Below, piece after piece: positions 49,397 to 57,581 of a DNA stretch of 57,794 nucleotides. Each line of letters begins with the position of its first letter. Positions within the stretch are counted from its first letter, which is position 1. This DNA is from Anaerolineae bacterium (GTDB lineage Bacteria > Chloroflexota > Anaerolineae > B4-G1 > SLSP01). The notes under the pieces are model-generated. The model was not told the origin of the DNA. It did not search any database and saw nothing but the letters and a program-made list of their open reading frames with translations. The stretch covers positions 1 through 57,794 of the forward strand of contig JALXBP010000073.1 in assembly GCA_026991395.1 (NCBI GenBank), in the 5' to 3' direction. Made by a program: the position numbers and the translations under genes.

Positions 49397-49425
49397 TTGC
49401 CACAGCCCGCCTTCTGTGGTATGCT
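49397..49425 (+). promoter_or_regulatory. Upstream promoter candidate for the metallo-beta-lactamase-fold gene
   Basis: TTGCCA (49397-49402) and TATGCT (49420-49425) with a 17-bp spacer. With the promoter at 49498 it makes a tandem arrangement. The region between contains no convincing gene. Confidence 0.45.
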
Positions 49426-49497
49426 AAGTACGGTGAATCGATGATGGCGTGGCCGGCATTCGGGCCGACCGCGGGCGATGAGGTAATTTGCAAAATC

Positions 49498-49525
49498 AAA
49501 ACTTATGTTTATAATGTCCACTGTA
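49498..49525 (+). promoter_or_regulatory. Main promoter of the metallo-beta-lactamase-fold gene
   Basis: TTGCAA (49498-49503) and a perfect TATAAT (49520-49525) with a 16-bp AT-rich spacer; the ATG is 26 nt downstream. An AACCGGTT palindrome (49535-49542) overlaps the likely start of transcription. Confidence 0.7.
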
Positions 49526-49550
49526 ACCGGTTAGATGAAAGGGGGAGATT

Positions 49551-50321
49551 ATGGCATTCGAGGTTTTCGACAACGGTGTGCATCGGATCATTCGCTTCGA
49601 TGATTTGGCGGGCGAAGGCGATGTACAGGCAAATCAGTATCTGCTCATCCGCGGAGGGCGTGCCATCGTGCTGGAGCCGGGAGGCAACCGGATGTTCTCC
49701 AGCCTCATTGCGGCCATCTCCTCCTATGTGCCCCCGCAGAAGATCGACTACATTATCGTTTCCCACCAGGACCCGGACGTGGCAGCCGGGTTGAACGGTT
49801 ATCTGCTGGTTACGGACGCGAAGTTCGTGATGCCCGCGATTTGGGAGCGATTCATCCCGACCTTCTGCTCCAAAGGCATTGCCCAGTCGCGCATCGTCCC
49901 TGTGCCGGACAAGGGGATGCGCTTCTCGTGGCAGGGGGTGGATTTCATCATCCTCCCGGCCCATTTCCTGCACTCATCCGGCAACATCCACGTCTATGAT
50001 CCTGTCTCCCATTCGCTTTTTAGCAGCGACTTGGGCGCGGCGATCTTCCCGCCGGAGGTGGAGGAGTATCCCGTCGTGCAGGACTTCGATGAGCACGTGA
50101 AGTATATGGAGGCGTTCCACAAGCGTTATATGCCCTCCAAGGCGGCATGCCGCGCCTGGGCGCGGATGGTGTGGGAGATGGACATCGAGCGCATCATCCC
50201 GCAGCACGGGGCTATCTTCGAGGGGCGCGAGATGGTCAAGCGGTTCATCGACTGGGTAGCGACGATGGATTGCGGCGTCGAGTTGATGGTGAAGGCGGGG
50301 GTTTTCGCCGTTCCGGAGTAA
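49551..50321 (+). CDS. Metallo-beta-lactamase-fold protein of the flavodiiron/oxygen-binding-diiron type
   Basis: The 256-residue protein resembles the N-terminal diiron domain of flavodiiron proteins without the flavodoxin part. Likely metal ligands are His72, Asp74 and Asp76 in S-H-Q-D-P-D-V, His138/His141 in AHFLHSSGNIHVYD, Asp160 in LFSSDLGAA, and His219 in IIPQHG. The Gln-Asp in place of the usual Glu-x-x-His is seen in oxygen-binding diiron proteins, so it may sense or handle oxygen (inferred from family). GGGGGAGATT precedes the ATG. Monocistronic with a strong terminator. Confidence 0.82.
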   Translation: MAFEVFDNGVHRIIRFDDLAGEGDVQANQYLLIRGGRAIVLEPGGNRMFSSLIAAISSYVPPQKIDYIIVSHQDPDVAAGLNGYLLVTDAKFVMPAIWERFIPTFCSKGIAQSRIVPVPDKGMRFSWQGVDFIILPAHFLHSSGNIHVYDPVSHSLFSSDLGAAIFPPEVEEYPVVQDFDEHVKYMEAFHKRYMPSKAACRAWARMVWEMDIERIIPQHGAIFEGREMVKRFIDWVATMDCGVELMVKAGVFAVPE

Positions 50322-50334
50322 GGCGAGATGATGC

Positions 50335-50367
50335 AAGGCGCAAGGCTGCTCTGCCTTGCGCCTTTTT
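50335..50367 (+). terminator. Rho-independent terminator of the metallo-beta-lactamase-fold gene
   Basis: AAGGCGCAAGGC (50335-50346) pairs perfectly over 12 bp with GCCTTGCGCCTT around a TGCTCT loop, and continues into a T tract. Confidence 0.93.
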
Positions 50368-50521
50368 GCTGCCCGCTGCATCCCTCGAGCCGCGCGAACG
50401 CTCTCTGTGGCGATGCCCGGCGATGTGTGTACAATGTGCAGCGTAGCGAATGCCGTCGTGGCGTTCGTCGATGTACCTTCACATCTCCGCAGACCATATC
50501 TGAAGAAAGGAGCATAGCTGT
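50368..50521. other. Leader/promoter region of the cDPG-synthetase-type gene
   Basis: A -10-like TACAAT (50430-50435) is present, but I find no good -35. No small gene is supported. AAAGGAG at 50508-50514 is the ribosome-binding site of the next gene. Confidence 0.4.
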
Positions 50522-51841
50522 ATGGAGAAGATTCGGGTTATCATTATGGGGGCCGCCGGGCGCGACTTCCACAACTTCAACACCTACTTCCGCGACAATC
50601 CCCGTTACGAGGTCGTTGCCTTCACGGCGACGCAGATCCCGAACATCGAGGGACGGCGCTATCCCCCGGCGCTGGCCGGCGACCTCTATCCTCAAGGCAT
50701 CCCGATCTATCCTGAAGCGGAACTGCCGGAGCTGATCGAGCGCTTCGAGGTCGGCCAGGTGGTCTTCGCTTACTCCGACGTTTCGCACGAGTACGTGATG
50801 CATCGCGCTTCCCTCGTCAACGCCGCCGGTGCCGACTTCCGGCTGATGGGCGGCGGGAATACGATGCTCGAGAGCAGCAAGCCGGTCGTCGCCGTCTGCG
50901 CCGTGCGCACCGGCTCCGGCAAGTCGCAGACGACGCGCTACGTCTGCGACCTGCTGCAGGCGATGGGGAAGAAGGTGGTCGCTGTGCGCCACCCGATGCC
51001 CTACGGCGATCTGGTCAAGCAGCGGGTGCAGCGCTTCGCGACGTATGCCGATCTCGATCGTTACGAGTGCACCATCGAGGAGCGCGAGGAATACGAACCG
51101 CACATCGACCGGGGGATCGTCGTCTACGCCGGGGTGGACTACGAGGCCATCCTCCGCGAGGCGGAAAAGGAGGCCGATGTCATCGTCTGGGACGGCGGGA
51201 ACAACGATCTCCCCTTCTACAAGCCCGACCTCTGGATCACCGTCGTCGATCCGCACCGCCCCGGCCACGAGGTGCGTTACTATCCGGGCGAGGCCAACCT
51301 CCGCGCCGCCGATGTGGTGGTCATCAACAAGATCGATACCGCCGATTATGAAGCCATCCGCACCGTGCAGGCGAATATCGCCCGTGTCAACCCCGATGCG
51401 GTGGTCATTCAGGCCGCCTCGCCGATCTTCGTCGAGGACCCGGCGGGGCTTCGCGGCAAGCGCGTCCTCGTCATCGAGGATGGCCCGACGCTCACCCACG
51501 GCGAGATGAGCTACGGGGCAGGCTACATCGCGGCGCAGCGTTTCGGCGCGGCGGAGATCGTCGATCCGCGCCCCTACGCGGTCGATTCCATCGCCGCGAC
51601 CTACGCCAAGTACCCCAAGACCGGCCCCGTCCTCCCTGCGATGGGCTACGGCGAGGCACAGATCCGCGATCTCGAAGAGACGATCAACCGCGTGCCCTGC
51701 GATCTGGTGATCGTCGGCACCCCCATCGACCTGAGGCGGCTCCTCAAGGTGCGGCATCCGATGGACCGCGTGCGCTACGAGTTGCAGGTCATCGGCCAGC
51801 CGACGTTGCGCTCGGTCATCGAGGACAGGTTCGGCGCGTAA
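50522..51841 (+). CDS. Cyclic 2,3-diphosphoglycerate-synthetase-type P-loop GTPase
   Basis: The 439-residue protein has an N-terminal Rossmann part (VIIMGAAGRDFHNFNTYFRDNPRYEVVAFTATQIP, VVFAYSDVSHEYVMH) and a P-loop part with Walker A GSGKSQTT (131-138), DVIVWDGGNNDLPF and VVINKIDTAD (N-K-x-D guanine motif). This is the architecture of the family named after the archaeal cyclic-2,3-diphosphoglycerate synthetase, whose product is a thermoprotectant; bacterial members exist but their reaction is largely untested. It is monocistronic and ends at a strong hairpin shared with the convergent gene. Confidence 0.88.
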   Translation: MEKIRVIIMGAAGRDFHNFNTYFRDNPRYEVVAFTATQIPNIEGRRYPPALAGDLYPQGIPIYPEAELPELIERFEVGQVVFAYSDVSHEYVMHRASLVNAAGADFRLMGGGNTMLESSKPVVAVCAVRTGSGKSQTTRYVCDLLQAMGKKVVAVRHPMPYGDLVKQRVQRFATYADLDRYECTIEEREEYEPHIDRGIVVYAGVDYEAILREAEKEADVIVWDGGNNDLPFYKPDLWITVVDPHRPGHEVRYYPGEANLRAADVVVINKIDTADYEAIRTVQANIARVNPDAVVIQAASPIFVEDPAGLRGKRVLVIEDGPTLTHGEMSYGAGYIAAQRFGAAEIVDPRPYAVDSIAATYAKYPKTGPVLPAMGYGEAQIRDLEETINRVPCDLVIVGTPIDLRRLLKVRHPMDRVRYELQVIGQPTLRSVIEDRFGA

Positions 51842-51855
51842 GTGCCCTTGCAGCG

Positions 51856-51884
51856 ACAAGCCCCCGCCGCGTGGCGGGGGCTTG
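51856..51884. terminator. Strong hairpin between convergent genes
   Basis: ACAAGCCCCCGCC pairs perfectly over 13 bp with GGCGGGGGCTTGT around a 3-4-nt loop. There is no T tract on either strand, so it may act as a bidirectional pause or block, or protect both 3' ends. Confidence 0.6.
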
Positions 51885-51897
51885 TGCGTGATGCGGC

Positions 51898-54720
51898 TCA
51901 TCGTCGCCAGCGCATATCCTTGAGCATAGCCTGGCTGAAATCATCCAGCGTTCTGGATTTGTCGTGCATCGCCCAGCGGTCGCCCTTCCAGCGGTAGAGG
52001 AGCACGCCCCAGATCTGCTGAGCGTAAGGGGCATTGTTCCAGCGGTCGATCTCCTCGTAAACGGCCCGTATCCAGCCGCTGTTGGCGTCGATCCACCCCT
52101 GGCAGTCGGCACGATCGCAGGCGGGGGCGCAGACGTGGCGGCAGACGTGGTTGGTCTCCGTGATGAGCACGGGCAGGTTCTTCCATTTGGCCGGGATGCG
52201 CTCGATGAAGAGCCGGTAGGTCTGGAAGTCGAAGTAGTGGTCGGCCATAAAGGGATCGTCGAAGGTGCGCAGCCAGGTGATGGCCTCGATGGAAGGGCCG
52301 TGCGTGTAGGCGTGGAGGACGAAGCCGTCGAGTGCCTCGATGTGATCGAGCATCGTCTGGAAGTAGTCCAGCGGGCGGTAGCGGCGGTAGCCGAGCCTGG
52401 GCATCGGCTGGGAGTTGTAGGGATCGATGGCCCCCGGGACGACGACGGCCTGCGGAAGGACGGCCTTGATGGCGCGATAGGCCAGGTTGAACGCCTGGGC
52501 GTAGAGTTCCGGCGTAATGTGCTCGTGAATGCCGCCTGCATCGCCGGGGTGCTCGCTCGGATTGTTCTGCTCGTTGCCGATCTGGATGATCCAGGTGTAG
52601 TAGCTCTGATCGATCTCCTCGTGCTTGAGGTACAGTTCCACCCAGCGGGCGCAGGTCTGCGCGAAAGCCTCGTAGTCGCGGGATTCGGGGAGCGTGCCGG
52701 AGGGATGGTAGCCGTTGTTTAGGCGCACGACGACACCGTAGCCCGCGTGCCGTGCCCAGTCCCAGAGCCGGTCGCGCAGCGCCTGCCGGAAGCCGATGTT
52801 TGGATTGTGCCCGATGCCTTCCGTGAAGAGAACCCAGCCCTTGCGCCCGCGTGCCTCGAAGAGGTGCCGCAGCCTGCGCCGATCCTCGTCGCTATCGTCG
52901 CCGATGCTCGCCGCGTGCATGCCGAAGAGCCACGCCGAGGTGCCGAAGGCCAGGCGGGCATCGTCCACCTTCTCGCGTCGGTCTTCGGCGGCGGGACGGG
53001 TGAGCGAATCGCCGCGGACATAGCCCTCCTTGTGCGAGGGCGTGCGCACGTGGAGCCAGAGGCCTGCCTGTCCTACCTTGGCTGCGGTGATGTGATCGTT
53101 CTCCAAAGTCTCGACGACCGTGTCGTTCGGTACCCACCAGATTTCCGTCCCGTTGGGGGCATCGTAGAGATGCAGGCGTCCGTCCGTGCCGTTGGCGACG
53201 AGGTAATGCACCCCCTCCGCCGCGGCTTCGACGTGGCGGCGGAGGTACCAGGCGGCGGCATACCCCTCCTTCCCGTCGGCAAGCCGCACTTTGAGCCACA
53301 TTTGCGGGTGGCCGAGCTTGCGCAGCACCTCTCCTTCGGCCTCTAACGCGGTCAGGACCTCGCCATCCTGTGCACGCGCGATGATCGGCGCGCCGAGGAC
53401 GGGCCGCTGGCGGATGTTGAGATAGCCGACGACGGGGCTGTCCACCTCGACGAGCATCCCTTCGACTGTCTCGGCGTGGGGATCGCTATCTGTAACGTAC
53501 CACGCCGCAACCCAGACGATGGGGCCGTTCGGTTCGATGCGCACGCGGTACCACTGCCCGACCTTGCCCAGTTTCTCGCGCGCGTGTGCCGTGTCCTCGA
53601 CGATCTGCAGGCGGCTGCCCTCGGGGATGCGGCCTGCCAGCGTCGCCGCACTGACGGTGGGTTGATCCCGCACGTTCAACTCCGTCGTCGTCCAGACGGT
53701 AACCAGGTGGCCGGGGGGCGGCGTAGGCGGCGGGTCGAGCGGCGGCCAGGGGCCAGGTTGGCTCGCGCTCAGACGGTCGGCCTCGATCCACCCCGGTTCA
53801 TCGCCGACCTGCGCCGGAAGCCATCGCTTGCCGTCGATTTCGCTTCCCTCCACACCTGCCTGGATGGCCGTGCCGTAGACGAAGGCTCGCCGTGCGCTGC
53901 TGCGGTCGCCCGCGATGTGGTAGAAGACCGCGCCGCGCAGGTCGCCGACCCACTGCTGCACCATCTCCGCCCCGATCGGCACACTTCGCACCACCGCGCT
54001 GTAGGAAGGCTCCATCGTCGCCGCCGTGTAGAGACTGAAGAAGGTTACGTTGTAGGGGCGCAGATGATCGAGCCACGCCCGCAGCGTCTCCGCCGTCATT
54101 CGATCGCGCCCGTACTCGTCGTAGTAGGGGCCGATGACGGGATAGATGGGCAGGTTCAGCCCTTGCTGGGCCATCCAGCGGCGGTTTTCCGCGAAGCTCC
54201 ACTGGTCGATGACGACCTCCGGCGGCAGGTGATAGGTACCGTAGGCCATCGGCATCAGCCCGCCGCGGCAGTAAGGCCCCATCTCGTTGAAGGGGATGGA
54301 CGAGTGCAGCGTCAGCGGGGTGGGGAAGGAGCAGAGATAGAGCCGGTCGAGGTCAACGCCCTTGGCAACCAGGGCATTGCCCATCGCGGTGGCCTCGTCG
54401 CGACGGTGGGCACAGCTTCCCTCGGCATCGAAGATGAAGCCCTCGTAGCCGTCGTGGAAGGCGCGGACGACCATCTCCGCTTCGAACTGGGGATCGCCCA
54501 AAGTGGTGAAGCTCCAGGCGAGGGGGACGAGGCCGGCCCTGCGGATGCGCTCGGCGATTTCCGCCGCTCCGTTGATGTAGAAGCCCTCTTTGTTGCGCCA
54601 CGGCCCTTGCCCGACCTTGTAGAGGATGTGGGTGATGCCCATTTGCGGCGCGATGCGCAGGGCCTCGTCCAGCTCCCAAAGACGATAAGCCCACAGACCT
54701 TTGCCCTTCAGGGGATGCAT
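51898..54720 (-). CDS. Multidomain glycoside-hydrolase-like protein with central SH3b repeats
   Basis: The 940-residue protein has an N-terminal TIM-barrel-like domain (~1-265: GLWAYRLWELDEALRIAPQMGITHILYKVG, GFIFDAEGS, LPIYPVIGPYYDEYGRD). About three SH3b modules follow (~335-560), each with L-N-[VI]-R-x-x-P or similar and W-[YL]-[KR]-V-R. The C-terminal glycosidase-like barrel (~580-940) carries acid/base Glu in QIGNEQNNPSEHPG and nucleophile Glu in PVLITETNH, as in clan GH-A. No signal peptide or membrane segment is present at ATG 54720, which has GAGGAGGTTCC upstream. A longer in-frame start would run through the glycosylase gene in another frame and is rejected. Confidence 0.82.
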   Translation of the reverse strand: MHPLKGKGLWAYRLWELDEALRIAPQMGITHILYKVGQGPWRNKEGFYINGAAEIAERIRRAGLVPLAWSFTTLGDPQFEAEMVVRAFHDGYEGFIFDAEGSCAHRRDEATAMGNALVAKGVDLDRLYLCSFPTPLTLHSSIPFNEMGPYCRGGLMPMAYGTYHLPPEVVIDQWSFAENRRWMAQQGLNLPIYPVIGPYYDEYGRDRMTAETLRAWLDHLRPYNVTFFSLYTAATMEPSYSAVVRSVPIGAEMVQQWVGDLRGAVFYHIAGDRSSARRAFVYGTAIQAGVEGSEIDGKRWLPAQVGDEPGWIEADRLSASQPGPWPPLDPPPTPPPGHLVTVWTTTELNVRDQPTVSAATLAGRIPEGSRLQIVEDTAHAREKLGKVGQWYRVRIEPNGPIVWVAAWYVTDSDPHAETVEGMLVEVDSPVVGYLNIRQRPVLGAPIIARAQDGEVLTALEAEGEVLRKLGHPQMWLKVRLADGKEGYAAAWYLRRHVEAAAEGVHYLVANGTDGRLHLYDAPNGTEIWWVPNDTVVETLENDHITAAKVGQAGLWLHVRTPSHKEGYVRGDSLTRPAAEDRREKVDDARLAFGTSAWLFGMHAASIGDDSDEDRRRLRHLFEARGRKGWVLFTEGIGHNPNIGFRQALRDRLWDWARHAGYGVVVRLNNGYHPSGTLPESRDYEAFAQTCARWVELYLKHEEIDQSYYTWIIQIGNEQNNPSEHPGDAGGIHEHITPELYAQAFNLAYRAIKAVLPQAVVVPGAIDPYNSQPMPRLGYRRYRPLDYFQTMLDHIEALDGFVLHAYTHGPSIEAITWLRTFDDPFMADHYFDFQTYRLFIERIPAKWKNLPVLITETNHVCRHVCAPACDRADCQGWIDANSGWIRAVYEEIDRWNNAPYAQQIWGVLLYRWKGDRWAMHDKSRTLDDFSQAMLKDMRWRR

Positions 54721-54737
54721 AGGAACCTCCTCATATC

Positions 54738-55382
54738 TCAAGGCGATGTCGTTGGACAGGGATGGACGCTTCCTCGGTTGAAGGTGGCGGAACCGCTCAC
54801 CCAAGGACTGTCGGCGACGAAGAAGCGCCACGGCGCGCGGATGGCGGTCTCGTCGCCGCGAACGCCGATCCGCGGCGAGCAGGCGATCGCTTCGTCCGCG
54901 TAGTGTCGGTCGAATTCCACCCAGAGCGTGCTCGTCTCGCTGCAGAGATCGACCCCGTTGAAGCTGCGGTCGATGCCCAAGGCACGGCAGAGCCGCCCCG
55001 GCCCGCGGGCCAGATTGCGAAGAGGCACGTTGCCGCGCCAGCGCTGCTGTTGTTCGATCCCTTCCACCGGTTCGAGCGCGCGCACGAGGATCGCAGCGGG
55101 GAAGCCCTCCTCTTCCGTGACCAGGTTCAGACAGGTGTGCACGCCGTAGATGAGGTAGACATAGGCGTGTCCGGGCGGACCGAACATAGCGGCATTGCGC
55201 AGCGTCGGCCCCATCCGTGCGTGCGAAGCGCGGTCGTCCTGTCCGATGTAGGCTTCGACTTCGACGATGCGTCCTGAGAGGCGCTGCCCTTCGTGCAGGC
55301 GAACGAGCCGTGCCCCCAAAAGCTCGCGTGCGACTCGGAGGGTGGGACGGTCGAAGAATGTGCGTGGTATCCTGACCGGCAT
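54738..55382 (-). CDS. 3-methyladenine DNA glycosylase (AAG/MPG family)
   Basis: This enzyme removes alkylated and deaminated purines from DNA. The 214-residue protein has family landmarks: FFDRPTLRVARELLGARLVR, RIVEVEAYIGQDDRASHARMGPTLRNAAMFGPPGHAYVYLIYGVHTCLNLV (with catalytic Glu in V-E-V-E-A-Y), RGPGRLCRALGI. Length is typical. AAAGGGGGCT precedes the ATG. The glycosidase gene follows 17 nt after its stop, so the two are probably co-transcribed without an obvious functional link. Confidence 0.94.
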   Translation of the reverse strand: MPVRIPRTFFDRPTLRVARELLGARLVRLHEGQRLSGRIVEVEAYIGQDDRASHARMGPTLRNAAMFGPPGHAYVYLIYGVHTCLNLVTEEEGFPAAILVRALEPVEGIEQQQRWRGNVPLRNLARGPGRLCRALGIDRSFNGVDLCSETSTLWVEFDRHYADEAIACSPRIGVRGDETAIRAPWRFFVADSPWVSGSATFNRGSVHPCPTTSP

Positions 55383-55479
55383 AGCCCCCTTTCGATGATG
55401 GCGTCCTTCTCGCCCTCATTGTAGCATAAAGCGTGCGGGAGCGGAAGCCCGGCAGCAAGGCGGCAACGCTTCGCGCTGC

Positions 55480-56700
55480 TCACTTGATGATCATCGTGAA
55501 AGAGGGCTGTGGCAGAATCTCCTTGACGCGGAGTCCCTCCGGCAGGACGACCTGCGGGGCGAGCGTGTACGTTCCCGGCTCGAGGCCGCTGGCGTCCAGG
55601 TAGAGATGGATGGTCGCCGGATCGATCTCGTTGATGCGGTCGAAGGGGCCGGTGATGACCAGTTGGGCGCTTTCCGGTCTGACCGTCGCCGTCAGTCCCG
55701 CGGCCAGTCCGGTGATGACGGGGGTAACCTGGAGGGTGAAGGTGCTCTCCAGCGGTTCGATCATCACCTTGACGAGCACCTTGGGCGTCACGAGCACGGA
55801 AAGCCCCTCCGGCACGTTCAGTTCCGCCGTCGCGCTGATGGGCCGTTGCGCTCCGTCGATGGCGATCGGCTTGGTTTCCAGATAGCCGGAGATGGACTGC
55901 ACGACATCGCGCCGTCCGATGACGGTTACGACCGGCGGCTGTACCTCGATACCCGTTACGGCGTAGCCGGGCGCGGGCTGGCCGGAAAGGACGACGCGGA
56001 CGGCCAGGTCGCGGATGTTGCCCAACTGTTCGATCGGCACCTGCACGGTGATCGCCTCCGGAATGAGCGTCAGGTAGGGGACGGGGTCGCCGTTCTTGTC
56101 CACCGCCGTGGGCTGGAAATCGCCCATAACGCTCTGCCGCTGGTCGGTTACATCGACCGTCACGACGGCGCGAGCGGCCGCCTCCACCTTCGAGCGCGGT
56201 CCGCGGATGAGGACGGTGCGCGGCGTGTAGATGGGAGCGCGGGCGACGAAGCCGAGAACCGGCGCTCCTTCCGTCTGGACGACGACGGGCACCTCCGCCT
56301 CGGCGATCGGTTCGACGTGGAGCGTCAGGCTCTCCGGCGATTTCTGCACCACCTGGATGGGGCGGCGGCGGAACTCGACGTGGACGGGGAGAGTTACGTC
56401 GCCCCCTTCCGGCGGGATGGTGGCGTCGGCGAGATCGACGTAGGGGATAATGTCTTCCTTCTGCAGGACGAGCCACAGGTCGTGCGGTGCGCGGAGCACG
56501 AGCCGCACGCGCACATCCTCCGCCCCGTAGGCCATCATCTCCTCCGGCACGTTGCGGACGTCCACGGGCAGGGCGTAGGGGTAAGGACGCTCCTCGGTGG
56601 GATTTTCCGCCTCCGTCGCCGCCGCCCAGAAGAAGAAGGCGAGCACGATGGAGAGCACGATCGTCAGCGCATTCTCGCGGAGCCAATGGGTGCGCTTCAT
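55480..56700 (-). CDS. cdaR: YbbR-domain protein, CdaR-like regulator of c-di-AMP synthesis
   Basis: The 406-residue protein has a single N-terminal membrane helix (ALTIVLSIVLAFFFWAAA) and about four extracytoplasmic YbbR repeats, each with a V-P-V-x-V-x and a G-x-x-x-[TS]-[VL]-x-[IV]-x-G pattern. In Firmicutes the same protein (CdaR) binds and controls the diadenylate cyclase CdaA. Its ATG overlaps the cdaA stop (ATGA), so the two are made together. GAGGTGAAACG is the ribosome-binding site. In Firmicutes glmM follows; here it does not. Confidence 0.9.
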   Translation of the reverse strand: MKRTHWLRENALTIVLSIVLAFFFWAAATEAENPTEERPYPYALPVDVRNVPEEMMAYGAEDVRVRLVLRAPHDLWLVLQKEDIIPYVDLADATIPPEGGDVTLPVHVEFRRRPIQVVQKSPESLTLHVEPIAEAEVPVVVQTEGAPVLGFVARAPIYTPRTVLIRGPRSKVEAAARAVVTVDVTDQRQSVMGDFQPTAVDKNGDPVPYLTLIPEAITVQVPIEQLGNIRDLAVRVVLSGQPAPGYAVTGIEVQPPVVTVIGRRDVVQSISGYLETKPIAIDGAQRPISATAELNVPEGLSVLVTPKVLVKVMIEPLESTFTLQVTPVITGLAAGLTATVRPESAQLVITGPFDRINEIDPATIHLYLDASGLEPGTYTLAPQVVLPEGLRVKEILPQPSFTMIIK

Positions 56701-57548
56701 CGTTTCACCTCGCGGCGGGGAGTGAAGGAGCGTTTCCACTGGGCTTGCCACTTGCTGAAGGGGGAGGTGGAGGGCTGGGGCGGCGGGAAGAAGGCGAGGA
56801 GGAGGGATTCGAGGCGGGCGCGGTCCAGATCGCGGATGATGCGCCCGTTGTAGGCGACGGAAACGCTGCCGCGCTCCTCCGAGACGACGACGGCGATAGC
56901 GTCGCTGTTCTCCGTCGTGCCGATGGCGGCGCGGTGCCGCAGGCCGAGGTGGCGGTCATCGAGGAAGGCCGTCGTCAGCGGCATGATGCAGGCGGCGGCG
57001 GCGATGCGCTCCCCGCGCACGATCACCGCGCCGTCGTGCAGGACGGTGTGGTGATCGAAGATGGTGGTCAGCAACTCCGCCGAGAGCAGGCCGTCGATGA
57101 GGACGCCGGTATCGATGAACTCCTGCATACTCGATTCCCGTTCCAGCACGATGAGCGCGCCGATGCGATGGGCGGCCATCTGCATCACGGCGTCGATCAT
57201 CGGCGTGAGGATGCGGTGCGTGTTGTGCTGGGCAGCGGGGACGAGCGAGAAGAAGGTGCCGCGCCCCAATTGCTCCAGCGCGCGGCGCAGTTCCGGTTGG
57301 AAGATGACGGGAATGGCGACGAAGAGCGCGGGCAGAAGCTGGGCGACGAGCCAGGAGAAGGCCCGCAGCCGGACAACGCGGCTCAGCAGCGTGAGGATGA
57401 CCAGAAGGGCGGCAATGCCGCGCAGGAGAGGAGCGGCGCGGGTCCCGCGAAGGGCGTAGAAGATCCAGAAGAATAGCCCTGCGACCAGCAGGATATCCAC
57501 CAGATCGAGCCAGGAAAGCCGTTGGATCAGCCAGGAAAGTTCCCACAT
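56697..57548 (-). CDS. cdaA: Diadenylate cyclase CdaA (c-di-AMP synthase)
   Basis: CdaA condenses two ATP into the second messenger c-di-AMP, which controls potassium and osmolyte balance and the cell wall. The 283-residue protein has three N-terminal membrane helices (~15-85) and a DAC/DisA_N domain with the catalytic D-G-A (172-174, HDGAVIVRG) and R-H-R (204-206, GLRHRAAIG). No c-di-AMP phosphodiesterase or potassium transporter is in the window. The Shine-Dalgarno is weak (GGAGGG 16-17 nt upstream of the ATG). It follows a partial gene whose stop is 33 nt upstream. Confidence 0.95.
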   Translation of the reverse strand: MWELSWLIQRLSWLDLVDILLVAGLFFWIFYALRGTRAAPLLRGIAALLVILTLLSRVVRLRAFSWLVAQLLPALFVAIPVIFQPELRRALEQLGRGTFFSLVPAAQHNTHRILTPMIDAVMQMAAHRIGALIVLERESSMQEFIDTGVLIDGLLSAELLTTIFDHHTVLHDGAVIVRGERIAAAACIMPLTTAFLDDRHLGLRHRAAIGTTENSDAIAVVVSEERGSVSVAYNGRIIRDLDRARLESLLLAFFPPPQPSTSPFSKWQAQWKRSFTPRREVKR

Positions 57549-57581
57549 GGCCGTCGTTGTCGTTCCCTCCTCACGCTTGCC

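Noticed and set aside
25714-49542. TGTAACCGGTT shared by the control regions at 25.7 kb and 49.5 kb
   Set aside because: An 11-base match is expected many times by chance in a window this size, and the position relative to promoters differs.
54721-55458. Upstream extension of the glycoside-hydrolase frame
   Set aside because: It runs through the DNA glycosylase gene in another frame and lacks a start with a ribosome-binding site; ATG 54720 has a strong one.
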